From: Cristatella mucedo | Taxonomy: Eukaryota; Bryozoa; Phylactolaemata; Cristatellidae | Assembly (NCBI GenBank): GCA_009760855.2 | Contig: WPIO01000038.1 | Coordinates: 2,010,501 to 2,074,500 of the forward strand | DNA: 64,000 nt | Direction: 5' to 3' | Part shown: positions 44,691-54,032 of the stretch, piece after piece | Layout of the letters: each line of letters opens with the position of its first letter | Numbering within the stretch: the first letter of the stretch is position 1 | Notes under the pieces: model-generated | What the model was told of the DNA's origin: nothing | The model's database searches: none | What the model saw: the letters and a program-made list of their open reading frames with translations, nothing else | Made by a program: the position numbers and the translations under genes

Positions 44691-45405
44691 AGGTGGCATG
44701 TGTGGGGTATTCCTGCCGCAATGTGGAAGCGGAGTCCTAGTTCTCCGGTCAGGGTTTAGGCTCCGGTTCGGGCTCCGTCTGCACTGGGGCAGCTCTAGGG
44801 CTAGCCGCGATATTAGCCCTTGCCTTAGTGGGGTTGACTACGGCACAGAGAGCAACCCGTAGCGGGTGGACTAGCCAAAAGAATTGGGTAGGGGACACAT
44901 TAGTTAACCGGGAGCCGAGCGAGGCGTCAGTTTGACAGCGAGATCCGCTCAGGTTAGAATGGAGCTTGGTCAGACAAAGAGCGGTCAGGACGTGGACCGA
45001 CTACTGTACTCTAATAGACAAAGAGCGAAATGATGGCAAGCTGGCGGAGGAGCCATCTAATAAATTACAGGCAGAAGCGAATAGGCCGAGAACGGACACC
45101 GAGAGCTAGGGTCCGACAAAAATAGCAGCTACACTCAAGGTCAAGAGGGCAGAGAGAGGGAGAGAGAGAAAGAGAGAGTATAAACGACATGACTGACAGA
45201 GCTCAGGGCTGCAGCTTCGGTAGTCGATCAGAGACTACGCCTCGAGAGCACGAGAGTCAAACCTGCGGCGACGAACAGCTAAGTGCCACTTTGACTGGGC
45301 GGTTGTGTTCTGCTGGCTACTCAGTTAGCTGCTCATATCTCGAGGTGCTTTAGCGGTCCGCCTTCGGGGTCGGGACCACTGCTAGCGACGCAGGCGTGCG
45401 CTAGC

Positions 45406-45541
45406 TTATTGCAATCGGGCTTCGGGAGTTCTCACGCAGTTAACTCCGTCGGTCCGGTGTGAGCGGCGTAAACGCATAGGGTAGTTTATTATAATCGGGC
45501 TTCGGGAGTTCGCACAGTTAACTCTGTCGGTCCGGTGCGCG
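45406..45541 (+). repeat. 80-bp tandem duplication
   Basis: Two units share ATCGGGCTTCGGGAGTTC and GTTAACTC.GTCGGTCCGG, offset by 80 bases. Confidence 0.85.
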
Positions 45542-45708
45542 CCGAATAAAGCGCTTGCGCCGGCGCGTAACCACTGCTAACAGGCCCACAATAAACTGTT
45601 GCTTTCGGCACCCAGTTGTGGCCGCCTGTGTTTTGACCGCGCTGCAGCCCTGCACTACACTATCACCGGTAGAGAGCCGGGGGACGAGCTTCTGCGCGGT
45701 TACACGTC

Positions 45709-45782
45709 TATTTGGGTCGTTCCCCACTATAGACGTAAGTAGCCTAAGTGTGGAGACGCGTTTCCTCCGCAACAGTGCTTTC
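45709..45782 (+). repeat. Direct repeat Y, copy 2
   Basis: Second copy, 1091 bases downstream of copy 1, in the same orientation. Confidence 0.9.
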
Positions 45783-46075
45783 GCTGTCGAGAGCGTGTGA
45801 GAAGTGTGGAGATAAAACTGAGCTAGACGCGCAGCGACTTTGTACGCTTGCGAATAAAGCTCAGTAAAATCCCTAATATGTGTCTCGCTTTCCAACTCAC
45901 GCCGCGGACTCACGACCCCCTCTGGTAAGGATAAGTAGGTCAGAGCCAGAAACGCTTATTTCGTGGCGGCCTGCTTATTGCGTGTCGACGCGAACCGAAC
46001 GGCATCAGGCGGGAGGTTACGCCGTTAGGTAAGCGGCAGGTAAAGCCTACTCCGCCGAGCTATCGGCGTTACACA

Positions 46076-48128
46076 GTATTACAAAAAATAATTACGGGAA
46101 ACAGGCAGAGCAACAATCTACCGTTAGGTAAAGCACTAGTCCGTTTGTTTTCGACCAGGACTTTAGCCAGGAAGTTGAGTTGCGCCTCAGGTGCCAAACA
46201 AGCGCAAGTCTGCTATAAAGCCAGCGATAGACAACTGCAGCCCTGCGTAGCTTTAAAAAACTAGGTCTTCGCAACAGGCTGGCATTTCAGTTACTTATAG
46301 TACGATTGAATTGACTAGTACTGTGTAGCGTTAATTTTCTTCATTTCACTCTCAATTTTCCGCGCTCCTTCCTCTTTACATTTATATCTCTTCCTGACCT
46401 CCTGACCTTCTCAAAATCGCTCACATCGCTCACTTTCTCTCCCTATCGCGCATTTCTACCACCCACCGCTCTCTACTTTCCACCTCCAACGCCTTGAACT
46501 CCATGTCACCCAATCTTTCTATATTCTTTTTCCTTTATCTTCATCTGTCTTATCTAACCGCCTTTATCACCACTTCCATACTCTTAGGATCTCGATGTCA
46601 CCTTTGATATTTCCTGTCTCTTTCTCCATTTCTTCTCGTGATCTCCCTCACAATCTCGCCCCCGCATTCACTTGCTTATCATATTTCACTGTCTGTTCGT
46701 ATTTAGAGAGAAAACTTTTTCGAACAGAATGAAGATAACACCAATTTAATTTTTATAATAAGCCAACTGCCGCTCCCAACTTGGAAAACCTCTCTTGAAA
46801 AGGCTCGGACTGAGAATATATTGCTGCACATGCGTGAGTTGTAATTGTATGTCGGTGAGTTGACCTGCCACAAGACAATCACAGCAGCTCCGCTTCAAGT
46901 CTGAGTATTTTCAGCTGGTCAGAATTGCCAAAACATTGGCTTACTCAGGTAGGGAAGTGCTTTCAAATTGCTCCTACCATGCAGTGGCGGCATCTCGTCT
47001 TGAATAGCGTATTTATTTTCTAGTTTGGTTCTAAGGCGTTTTTATAAAAGTAACTAATGTTGGTGCACAGAGCTGCCGTTAGACCTTTCTTTTGTGGACA
47101 TCGACGATGGCAAGCTGAACCGACTTCGATGTTTTGCTACGCACTTTTAGTTCCCTTCACACACTTACTACAGCCTACCTACGTGAGCTACTTCTTATTA
47201 GGCTAGGCTACAAGAACTGCCCACCGCAATAGCGGGAGCTGCTGGACTGTCCCTCAAGTGGCAGCAGCGTGCTACTGCTACTTCGGTTAAGACTGCAGCC
47301 TCGGACAAGACAGCTGCTCCCTAAACACACGTCTTTCAAAAGGCCGAGCGTCGGCAGTTCTGAGAACCTTAAGTAGTCCAAGCTCCAGCTCCTTGGTATC
47401 AGCATCAGCAGGCGAGGCGGAGACAGAGCCGTAAGTAGCGGTGAGCACACCGAACGAAATAAGCCGAGAATCGAATCTGCGGTCATACAAAACGAGCCAA
47501 GCTGGATTGAGAGACCGTAACCCGTGCAGCAACCGCTGACTATTTGGAGCCTGTGCCTCCATACATGACCGACGATCGCTTCAGAAGGCAGAACACACAC
47601 AAGCTGCAAACTTAAGGTGACAGCTAAATTCGACGCGGCGGACATCCGGTTTTTCAGATGCTGACAGTGCGTTGAGATGTATGAATATGGTCTTTTGAGT
47701 AAGGGTCCGATGGGCAACTGCAGAGCCCAAAAGCGTCTCCTTCGATTGCAAGTGTCGCTAAACTCAGGATTAGCCCGAACATTGCCATCACCTGCCTCTC
47801 TGGTACCTGGTTCTCATCATTGCCTCTAGGTGTACGAAGCCTGCGAGAACAGACGTGAGTTAAAAAAAAGGAGACACATCCGGTTAGTGATGGTTAGCAG
47901 GCCCAGCCTGAGCGGCCCTCAGCTCCTGACCATATCCACCTATACACACGGCAGGTAACGGTCCGTCGTCCAAGTGCAGGGGATCTCGTGAGAAAAGGAC
48001 GGGGAGACGGAATACAACCGGAACGGCCGTTGCTACAGGAAGAAGCGATGCACGGAAGTTGGTGCTTGGGAGAGTGATAGATACCATACAAGCCGAGCCA
48101 GTGCATAAGAAGGCCACGACTGTTTCGT
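46076..48128. other. No recognised gene; unassigned ORFs
   Basis: 46350-46700 is pyrimidine-rich on the plus strand. Minus-strand frames at 47208-47717 and 47287-47562 (NPAWLVLYDRRFDSRL...) overlap in different frames. Neither shows a domain I know, and codon use does not decide between them. Confidence 0.35.
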
Positions 48129-48268
48129 ATGGCACCCTAAGAGAACTCAAGCTCTATTCCGGGGCTTCACTTATGACACAGGGCTCGAGTCCACGACCTT
48201 GGTCATCAAATGCAATCCCCTTGACCCCGGTCACCAAATGCGAGCAGCTTAACCAATGGGCTAAACCA
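48129..48268 (-). mobile_element. tRNA-SINE (type S2) with a family B LINE tail
   Basis: On the minus strand a box A (TAGCCCATTGGTTAAG) and a box B-like GGACTCGAGCC are followed by a 3' tail containing GAGCTTGAGTTCTCTTAGGG then TGCC. This matches the family B tail GAGATTAAGTTCTCTGAGGG then CGC. The arrangement suggests a SINE that is copied by the family B LINE machinery. Confidence 0.6.
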
Positions 48269-48403
48269 GCACGGCAGGTGGCACTCATGCGTGGGTGCCT
48301 ATGTTTGCCTTAGTACATTTATGCCTACGTCTGTGTATCCGAGTTTATGCATAAGTGTGCACGCCCGTTTTAGAGTTTGTGTATTCCGTCAGTGAGCTCA
48401 CTT

Positions 48404-48590
48404 GAGCCGTGATGGCACACTAGGTAAGACTGTTGCACTTTATGATCTCGGTCCCGAGGTCGTGGGTTCGAATCCTGCGTTGGGCGATTCACTATTGCCA
48501 CTGCAAGCTGTGGCAATAGCCTCTAAGGCTCTTCTGCTGCTTTATAAAAGAGGCTGTTAAATCAGCTAGTACTTTATTCTTTCTTCTTTT
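48404..48590 (+). mobile_element. tRNA-derived SINE (type S1), best copy
   Basis: Box A TGGCACACTAGG (about 48413) and a perfect box B GGTTCGAATCC (48465-48475), preceded by GAGGTCGTGG, form a tRNA-like head. The body has a short inverted pair (CACTATTGCCACTGCAAGCT / GTGGCAATAG) and the tail is AGAGGCTGTTAAATCAGCTA then T-rich sequence. It is not a functional tRNA gene because no acceptor stem is preserved. Confidence 0.82.
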
Positions 48591-49205
48591 TGTCTCCATC
48601 GCCTCCCCTCCGCCGGCTGGCACCTACATGCTCTTACTGTTCCCTGACAGGCTGCTGCTGATGCTTGCACTAGAGGATTTCTCCAATAGCCTGCCAGTAC
48701 TTGCTTGCCCTTGCAGACACCCTAGAATATAATGCTGAACCTGGCCACTTGAAACGCACCTATACATAGTTGTTTGCTGCCAATGCTGTCTAAATGCACA
48801 CAAGTATTCAGGTGCTGGCAGGGCATGGCAGCACTAAAGACCAGCCTTACTTTATAGTACCATCTCGATGTCCTTGCATAGAACGATATATTTGATGCAA
48901 CATAGAGGGCCACGTGTCCGAAGCACCGGCCGTAGTGTACGGCTCTCTGCACATGCCAAAGCTAACTTTAGATGGCAGCAGCACTTGAGATTCTTATCAG
49001 CTCATCGATTACGAAGGCTGGGAACTGGGTATAAATTTCTAGTCAGTTTAACAAGCCCAATGTAAGAGATCTTCAAGCATTTGGACTCGGGGCCTGTAGC
49101 CAGGCGGCATGTGTGGGGCCGAAAAGTGAGTTGTATACTATGGCTGGGGCAGGACACATAGCAGTCGTATAGGCTACTCTCTGCTAAGGCAACGGACTTG
49201 CTTTA

Positions 49206-49302
<97 letters not shown>
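49206..49302. repeat. (TA)n microsatellite
   Basis: About 48 uninterrupted TA units. Confidence 0.97.
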
Positions 49303-49303
<1 letters not shown>

Positions 49304-49674
49304 TCGAGATTGCTACCGTTCCGCTCTGCGACGATCGGCTCCACACTACTAGATCTCCCTCTGAGCAATGGGTGGCAAAGGACTTCAGCTGAAGAGCTGC
49401 TGCCAGGATATTACAATAGCTTGGCTGTGACCACAAAAGGACTGGCAGATGAATCGGCTTGATGTGCTCAGCTAATAAGTATAATAATATAATATATAGA
49501 TAATAAGATAACAATAAGATAATAATATAAAATAAGTCTCGAGCATCAACCAGACCAATGTGTACATGGTATATATTCAACTTCCCTTCAGCATATCATC
49601 TAGCTGCCCGAGCAGAAACAAGGCGGGACAAAGAGTTTAAGGAGAAGTGTGTCCTCCAGCCTCGGCAAACGAAA

Positions 49675-49836
49675 ACCAAAATATTGGCTGATTTAAAACA
49701 GTCCCTTTTTCTATAGTGGCATAAGAGCCTTAAAGACTATCACCACCGCTTGCAACGGCAATAAAGGATCGCGCACCCACGACCTTGGTCCCGAGGTCGT
49801 GAATAGCAGCCGCCTTACCTAACGGGCCATCACTGC
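49675..49836 (-). mobile_element. tRNA-derived SINE (type S1)
   Basis: Minus strand: GTGATGGCCCGTTAGGTAAG (box A), a box B decayed to GGGTGCGCGATCC, the TTATTGCCGTTGCAAGC body and a tail with TTTAAATCAGCC. Confidence 0.75.
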
Positions 49837-50704
49837 CCACCGTAACATCCACAGTATGTGCGCCATCCCCGAGGCTTCCGTCTGGCAGGGACCGACTGAG
49901 ATGAAAGTGCTTGCTGCACGAAGCTGATCTGCAGTATTACGAAATAAGGGCAATGTCCTAGTCCACCACCTCTAGCGGTTGGAGGGCACCATCAAGCTGG
50001 CACACGCCGAGTCGTGCTGCTTGGTGCCCTGCGTTAGCCACTCGTGCCGTTGGCAGACAGGCATCGTCACTGTTTGCTCAGCAGCAGCAGCCGTAAGCAT
50101 GACGGCTGCTGCTAATACACCAAGCATCAGTGCTAATACACCAAGCATCACCGAGCATGGGCTCAGTCTGCACCACTAATGGGGGCTCTTGCTTTGGCTA
50201 CCACCTGTAGCTAAATCGCCGCAGCAATCACCGTCGTGCTGCCATCTTCCGGTTCCCATTCGCGTTTTCTGCCGCCTCCCGAGCTACTCTGCCACGACGG
50301 CACCCTCTGCCTATAGCATTTCCCCTCGGTTCTGCTATGAGCTTGGTGCTAATAGCACCTATGCGCATAGCAGGATGTCGTCTATTAGCCGATACATTTG
50401 CTGCTGCTCCGCCAAGTCGCCAGCCTCGCGTACCATTCGCGTTCAGTGCAGTAACCGGTGACGTTTGTGGGGAATAACTAGTCTCCCCTTCATGCGTGAT
50501 CGTTAGCTAGAAGTCTACTAGAGGCTGAGCTGCCACCCGTGCCCTGGACAGATGGGCTAGGGGTGCTTTAGCAACACATTGCAAAGCAAACCTAAGATGC
50601 TAGCACACACGTCTGGTATTGGTAGGCACATTAGCCTTTCAAGAGCACTATAGATCCTCTTGATTGACTAGTTAACCTCTGGAGAGGAGGCTATTAAGCT
50701 TTGG
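49837..50704. other. No recognised gene
   Basis: Short plus-strand frames at 49979-50179 and 50189-50461 are low-complexity or unrecognised. A 20-base piece, GCTAATACACCAAGCATCA, is tandemly doubled near 50113-50150. Confidence 0.4.
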
Positions 50705-50865
50705 GCCTGGGTTTTCGCCCAGAAGATAAGGTGTTTGCTCCTCACGACCCAGGTCGTGGGTTCGAGTTATGCAGTGGTCGATTGATTGAACATTGCAAGT
50801 GATCATGATAGCCATGAAGGTTCTTCAGCCTCTATATAAATGAGGCTGTTTACTAAGCATGCCTT
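50705..50865 (+). mobile_element. tRNA-derived SINE (type S1)
   Basis: Plus strand: AGAAGATAAGGTGTTTGCTC head, box B GGGTTCGAGTTATGC, CATTGCAAGTGATCATGATA body and tail ATGAGGCTGTTTACTAAGCA, ending in ATT repeats. Confidence 0.7.
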
Positions 50866-50914
50866 ATTATTATTATTCAGATAGCAGCTGTTGATATATG
50901 TCGCTGAAAGAGAG

Positions 50915-51035
50915 TACCTGCTTTCCAAGAGCATCGCAAGCCATTTCTCCAGGGCAGTGTGGGTTCCTTCTTCTTTGACAGTGCTGAAAAGACCGAGCCG
51001 GTAGGCTGTCACATTCATTCGGTATGAAGGAGCTA
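50915..51035 (-). CDS. Candidate exon of unknown gene
   Basis: A minus-strand frame reads PSYRMNVTAYRLGLFSTVKE and then ALEKWLAMLLES before a possible donor AAAGCAG|GTACTC. The pattern of an arginine-led strand followed by an acidic segment and a Trp helix recalls the C-terminal helical domain of M1 aminopeptidases, but the match is short and could be chance. The gene is otherwise not visible. Confidence 0.22.
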
Positions 51036-51737
51036 CCATCTCTTTTTAGAGCCAGCGGTATTACATTTAGGGAGACCAAAGAGGGAAATTCGTTTCTGCA
51101 GGCCTGGGGCGGCATTTCTGGTCCAAGGGGGCTGCTAGGTCTAAAACTGGTCACGATGAGCTCGATTATGATGGGTCTAAAATTGCATGCAGAGGGGTGC
51201 ATCTTTGGAGTGCTGCTCGCAATGACCAATAAGTAGCTGGTACTCTGTCACATTGTTTCTCTCCGAGCACATCGCAAGCTGGACTCACGACCCAGTCTAG
51301 CACAATTCATAGGATAGCGGGAACGTCATCGAGGCCGGATAGGTGCTGAGGCAAAGTTGGATGGACTCAGTGTGCTGATTCTTGCCTACAGCTGAGGGAA
51401 TCCTCTGGTGATCGTGAAACGTAACGGCAAACAAACGAGTGACCGGCCGAGCTAATACAAGGCAAAGCAGACAGACGAGCAAGGTACGAGCGAAAAAGAC
51501 CGAGCAGACTTACGGGGGAAGCTAGCCGAAGCAAGTGAGACGATCAGACAGACAAAACTAGAGAGAAGTGGGCAGATGAGCCTACATACAAGTGAGTCGT
51601 ACGCAATCGGAAGAACAAGCAGTAGATGCACGCTGGGCGTACTCCTATAAGATGGGCCAACGGGCGAACGAAAAGTGCAAACTGGGGATCGAAAGAGACA
51701 AAGAGATGAGCGCAATAAGCAGACAGCCGAGAGAGAA

Positions 51738-51778
51738 AGACAGAGAGAGAGAGAGACAGACATGAGAGAGAGAGAGAC

Positions 51779-51853
<75 letters not shown>

Positions 51854-51905
51854 CAGACATGAGAGAGAGAGACAGAGAGAGAGAGATAGAGAGAGAGACA
51901 GAGAG
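51738..51905. repeat. GA/GACA-rich microsatellite
   Basis: Mixed GA and GACA units with a pure GA core at about 51788-51846. Confidence 0.93.
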
Positions 51906-52142
51906 AGCTGACTGATGGTTTCGAGAAGCTTAAAGACCAGCACAAGAGACTCGGACAAAGAAACACGAGAGCAATCAGCAGAAGATCAAACAAGACATAA
52001 ACCGAAAAAAATTAAAGAAAAAAGAGAGGAAAAAGACGTAAAAATGATTGACGAACAACAGACAACCTAGTTCTGAGACTAGCAGAAGCACAAAAACGAA
52101 AGAGAGCCGAGCTGATAGTATGCTTAAAAAAAGTTAAGGTTT

Positions 52143-52298
52143 GCTTATTCAACAGCCGCATCGATTTGGAACCAAGAGCCTTAACAGCTAACATCAATCA
52201 ACATTTGCAGAGAGCACTGAAGGGTTGCCCACAGCAGGACTCGAACCCACGACCTCAGCCTCAAGCCCGGTCTACAGGACCCGGAGGCACAGGCTGAA
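52143..52298 (-). mobile_element. tRNA-derived SINE (type S1)
   Basis: Minus strand: head with GAGGTCGTGGGTTCGAGTCC (box B), TGTGGGCAACCC, then the body and the tail GCGGCTGTTGAATAAGC. Box A is weak. Confidence 0.7.
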
Positions 52299-52507
52299 GG
52301 GCGATAAATACGGTCTAAGGAAACGCAGAAAGATGAGTTGACTATAAAAGATAAGCTTGAGAGATAAGCAGGGGGGATGTGGAATTCGAGTCGACCGTTC
52401 AGACGAATTAGACATGCCCAAAAGACAAGCAAGTGAAAGAGAGAGTGGCTAGTGGATAGACAGGTAAACATGAATGCAAACAGCCGATCGGGAGACACAG
52501 TTATATT

Positions 52508-52650
52508 AACAATAAATCTGTATTGCACCCTCAGCAAACTGAATCTCTCCTAGGCACTTACAGATGGTGCATAGAAAGCATTACCGAATGATTGGTGGCA
52601 ACATCGCAAGCAGCAGGCATAGTGTAAGCAGACACGTGCACATGAATAAT
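52508..52650 (-). mobile_element. Family B LINE, degraded 3' tail
   Basis: Minus strand: CACCCTCAGCAAACTGAATC tail variant, TCCTAGGCACTTACAGATGG and AGCATTACCGAATGATTGGT follow the family B order. Confidence 0.55.
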
Positions 52651-52794
52651 GAATAACAAAGACCCTAGTTCTGAGAAAGCAGATGGAAGTGCAAGTCAAT
52701 GAAATGGTCAAAGCCAAACTAGATAGAAACGCGCAGGACGAAGGCGAATCAAGCTAAGAGACTGAAAAGCCATGGATGAGGACGAGCAAGAGAG

Positions 52795-52935
<141 letters not shown>

Positions 52936-53856
52936 GAGAGGGAGACAGAGACAGAGCAGAGCCAACAGACCAACAAACAGCAAAAGAGATGGCGAGCAGG
53001 AAAACGAACCAACGAGAACCAAAACCAGATAATCAAAAGAAATGAGCCGACTGCCCAAATAGACATGGGGGTGGTCAAGCAAACTAACAAAGAGACGACC
53101 AACCAAGAAATAGAAAAATGGACAGCCGAGTGAGAAAACTCAAGAGAAAAAGATGCGCAGAGGAAACGAGAAGTGGGAAAACAAGCACAAAAGGGACTAG
53201 TCTACATGGAAAAAGCGATAGAGACAGTATCGGTAAGGTCAAAGGTGACTAGTAAGACGAGAGGAGAGGAATGCAGCAGCAGACTGAAAGAGGGACATCT
53301 ATCTTGTCTCTCTTTCTCTCTCCCTTGCTCTTTGTATCCCGTCCTCTCACTTTTTCTTGTCCGGGGTAAGTAAATGAATGAACTCAGCGACAACGATCGA
53401 GAACACTTCAGTTTATCGGGTGCAACGACTACGTCAAACTAGAAGCACGGAGAGCAAGCTCTAATTAAACTTCCACATAGACAGCACAGACAGGCAGCTG
53501 GATTACGGAATCTGGGCCGGTACAAATTATACAATGAAACCCGTGCTGCAATAATTGAAAAGCATTCATGTAAAGCATGATGCGCTGCACGATATTCAGG
53601 CTATCAAGGTTTTTATTGGGTTTTTAACCTTCATGGCCATAGTCGCAGGTGGCAATAAGAGAATCAGACTAGCTTTGCACTAAAAAGGAAAGTTTATAAG
53701 CATGAACCAAAAAAGCTGACAACCGTAGGGCCACAGCGATTAGAGCATGAGTGACCCTTTCCAAGTGGCGGTGACAGCCGTTGCAATAGCTATACGATGG
53801 CCGAGATTGCTGCTTCGCCTGACACGGACGGGGCAGCCACATGGGCCTTTCTTTTG
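52936..53856. other. No recognised gene; downstream flank of TMEM19
   Basis: Purine-rich DNA, then the presumed TMEM19 3' region. A decayed minus-strand S1 SINE piece may lie at 53605-53660. It includes an AATAAA (minus strand, 53612-53617) about 240 bases after the TMEM19 stop, which could serve as its poly(A) signal. Confidence 0.4.
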
Positions 53857-54032
53857 TCAGACCATAAGCATAGACCATAGACAGGTGGACAGCCAGGGTG
53901 CAACAAAGGCTGAACCGATACACGTCGCAGCATTCACGCTATGGTTATCTAGAAGCTGCCAACCTGCTATGTGCTTTGCACGACGGCCACCACCAGCATG
54001 CTCCACGATGCATCGCCTCTCCTCATCGTATC
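53857..54032 (-). CDS. TMEM19: TMEM19, last exon
   Basis: 176 bases, acceptor TTGCCACAG, phase 1 in, TGA at the end. It reads [12 protein letters not shown] then [20 protein letters not shown] and [12 protein letters not shown]. The RHIAGKPILDNNAVN block of vertebrate TMEM19 is the direct counterpart. Confidence 0.9.

Larger units (their letters stand above)
43151..46075. other. GC-richer LTR-like DNA with internal repeats
   Basis: I see no protein domain. A 297-base minus-strand frame (44132-44428, KRPRVSVARLFKYLAETMGQ...) is not recognised. About 75 bases recur at 44618-44690 and 45709-45782. An 80-base tandem pair occupies 45406-45541. A TATA-like GAGAGTATAAACG sits near 45174, and AATAAA at 45546 and about 45855, an arrangement like the promoter and poly(A) parts of an LTR. 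Terminal boundaries and target duplications were not established. Confidence 0.35.

Noticed and set aside
48404-48480. Functional tRNA gene
   Set aside because: Boxes A and B are good, but no acceptor or anticodon stem folds and the same body and tail recur as a SINE.
49174-49580. Tyr-Ile repeat frame over the TA array
   Set aside because: It is a by-product of the (TA)n microsatellite.
51544-51993. Long Ser-Leu-rich and Arg-Glu-rich frames over GA repeats (also at 25302-25583, 52708-53106 and 5841-6109)
   Set aside because: They are translations of GA microsatellites in both strands and have no coding features.
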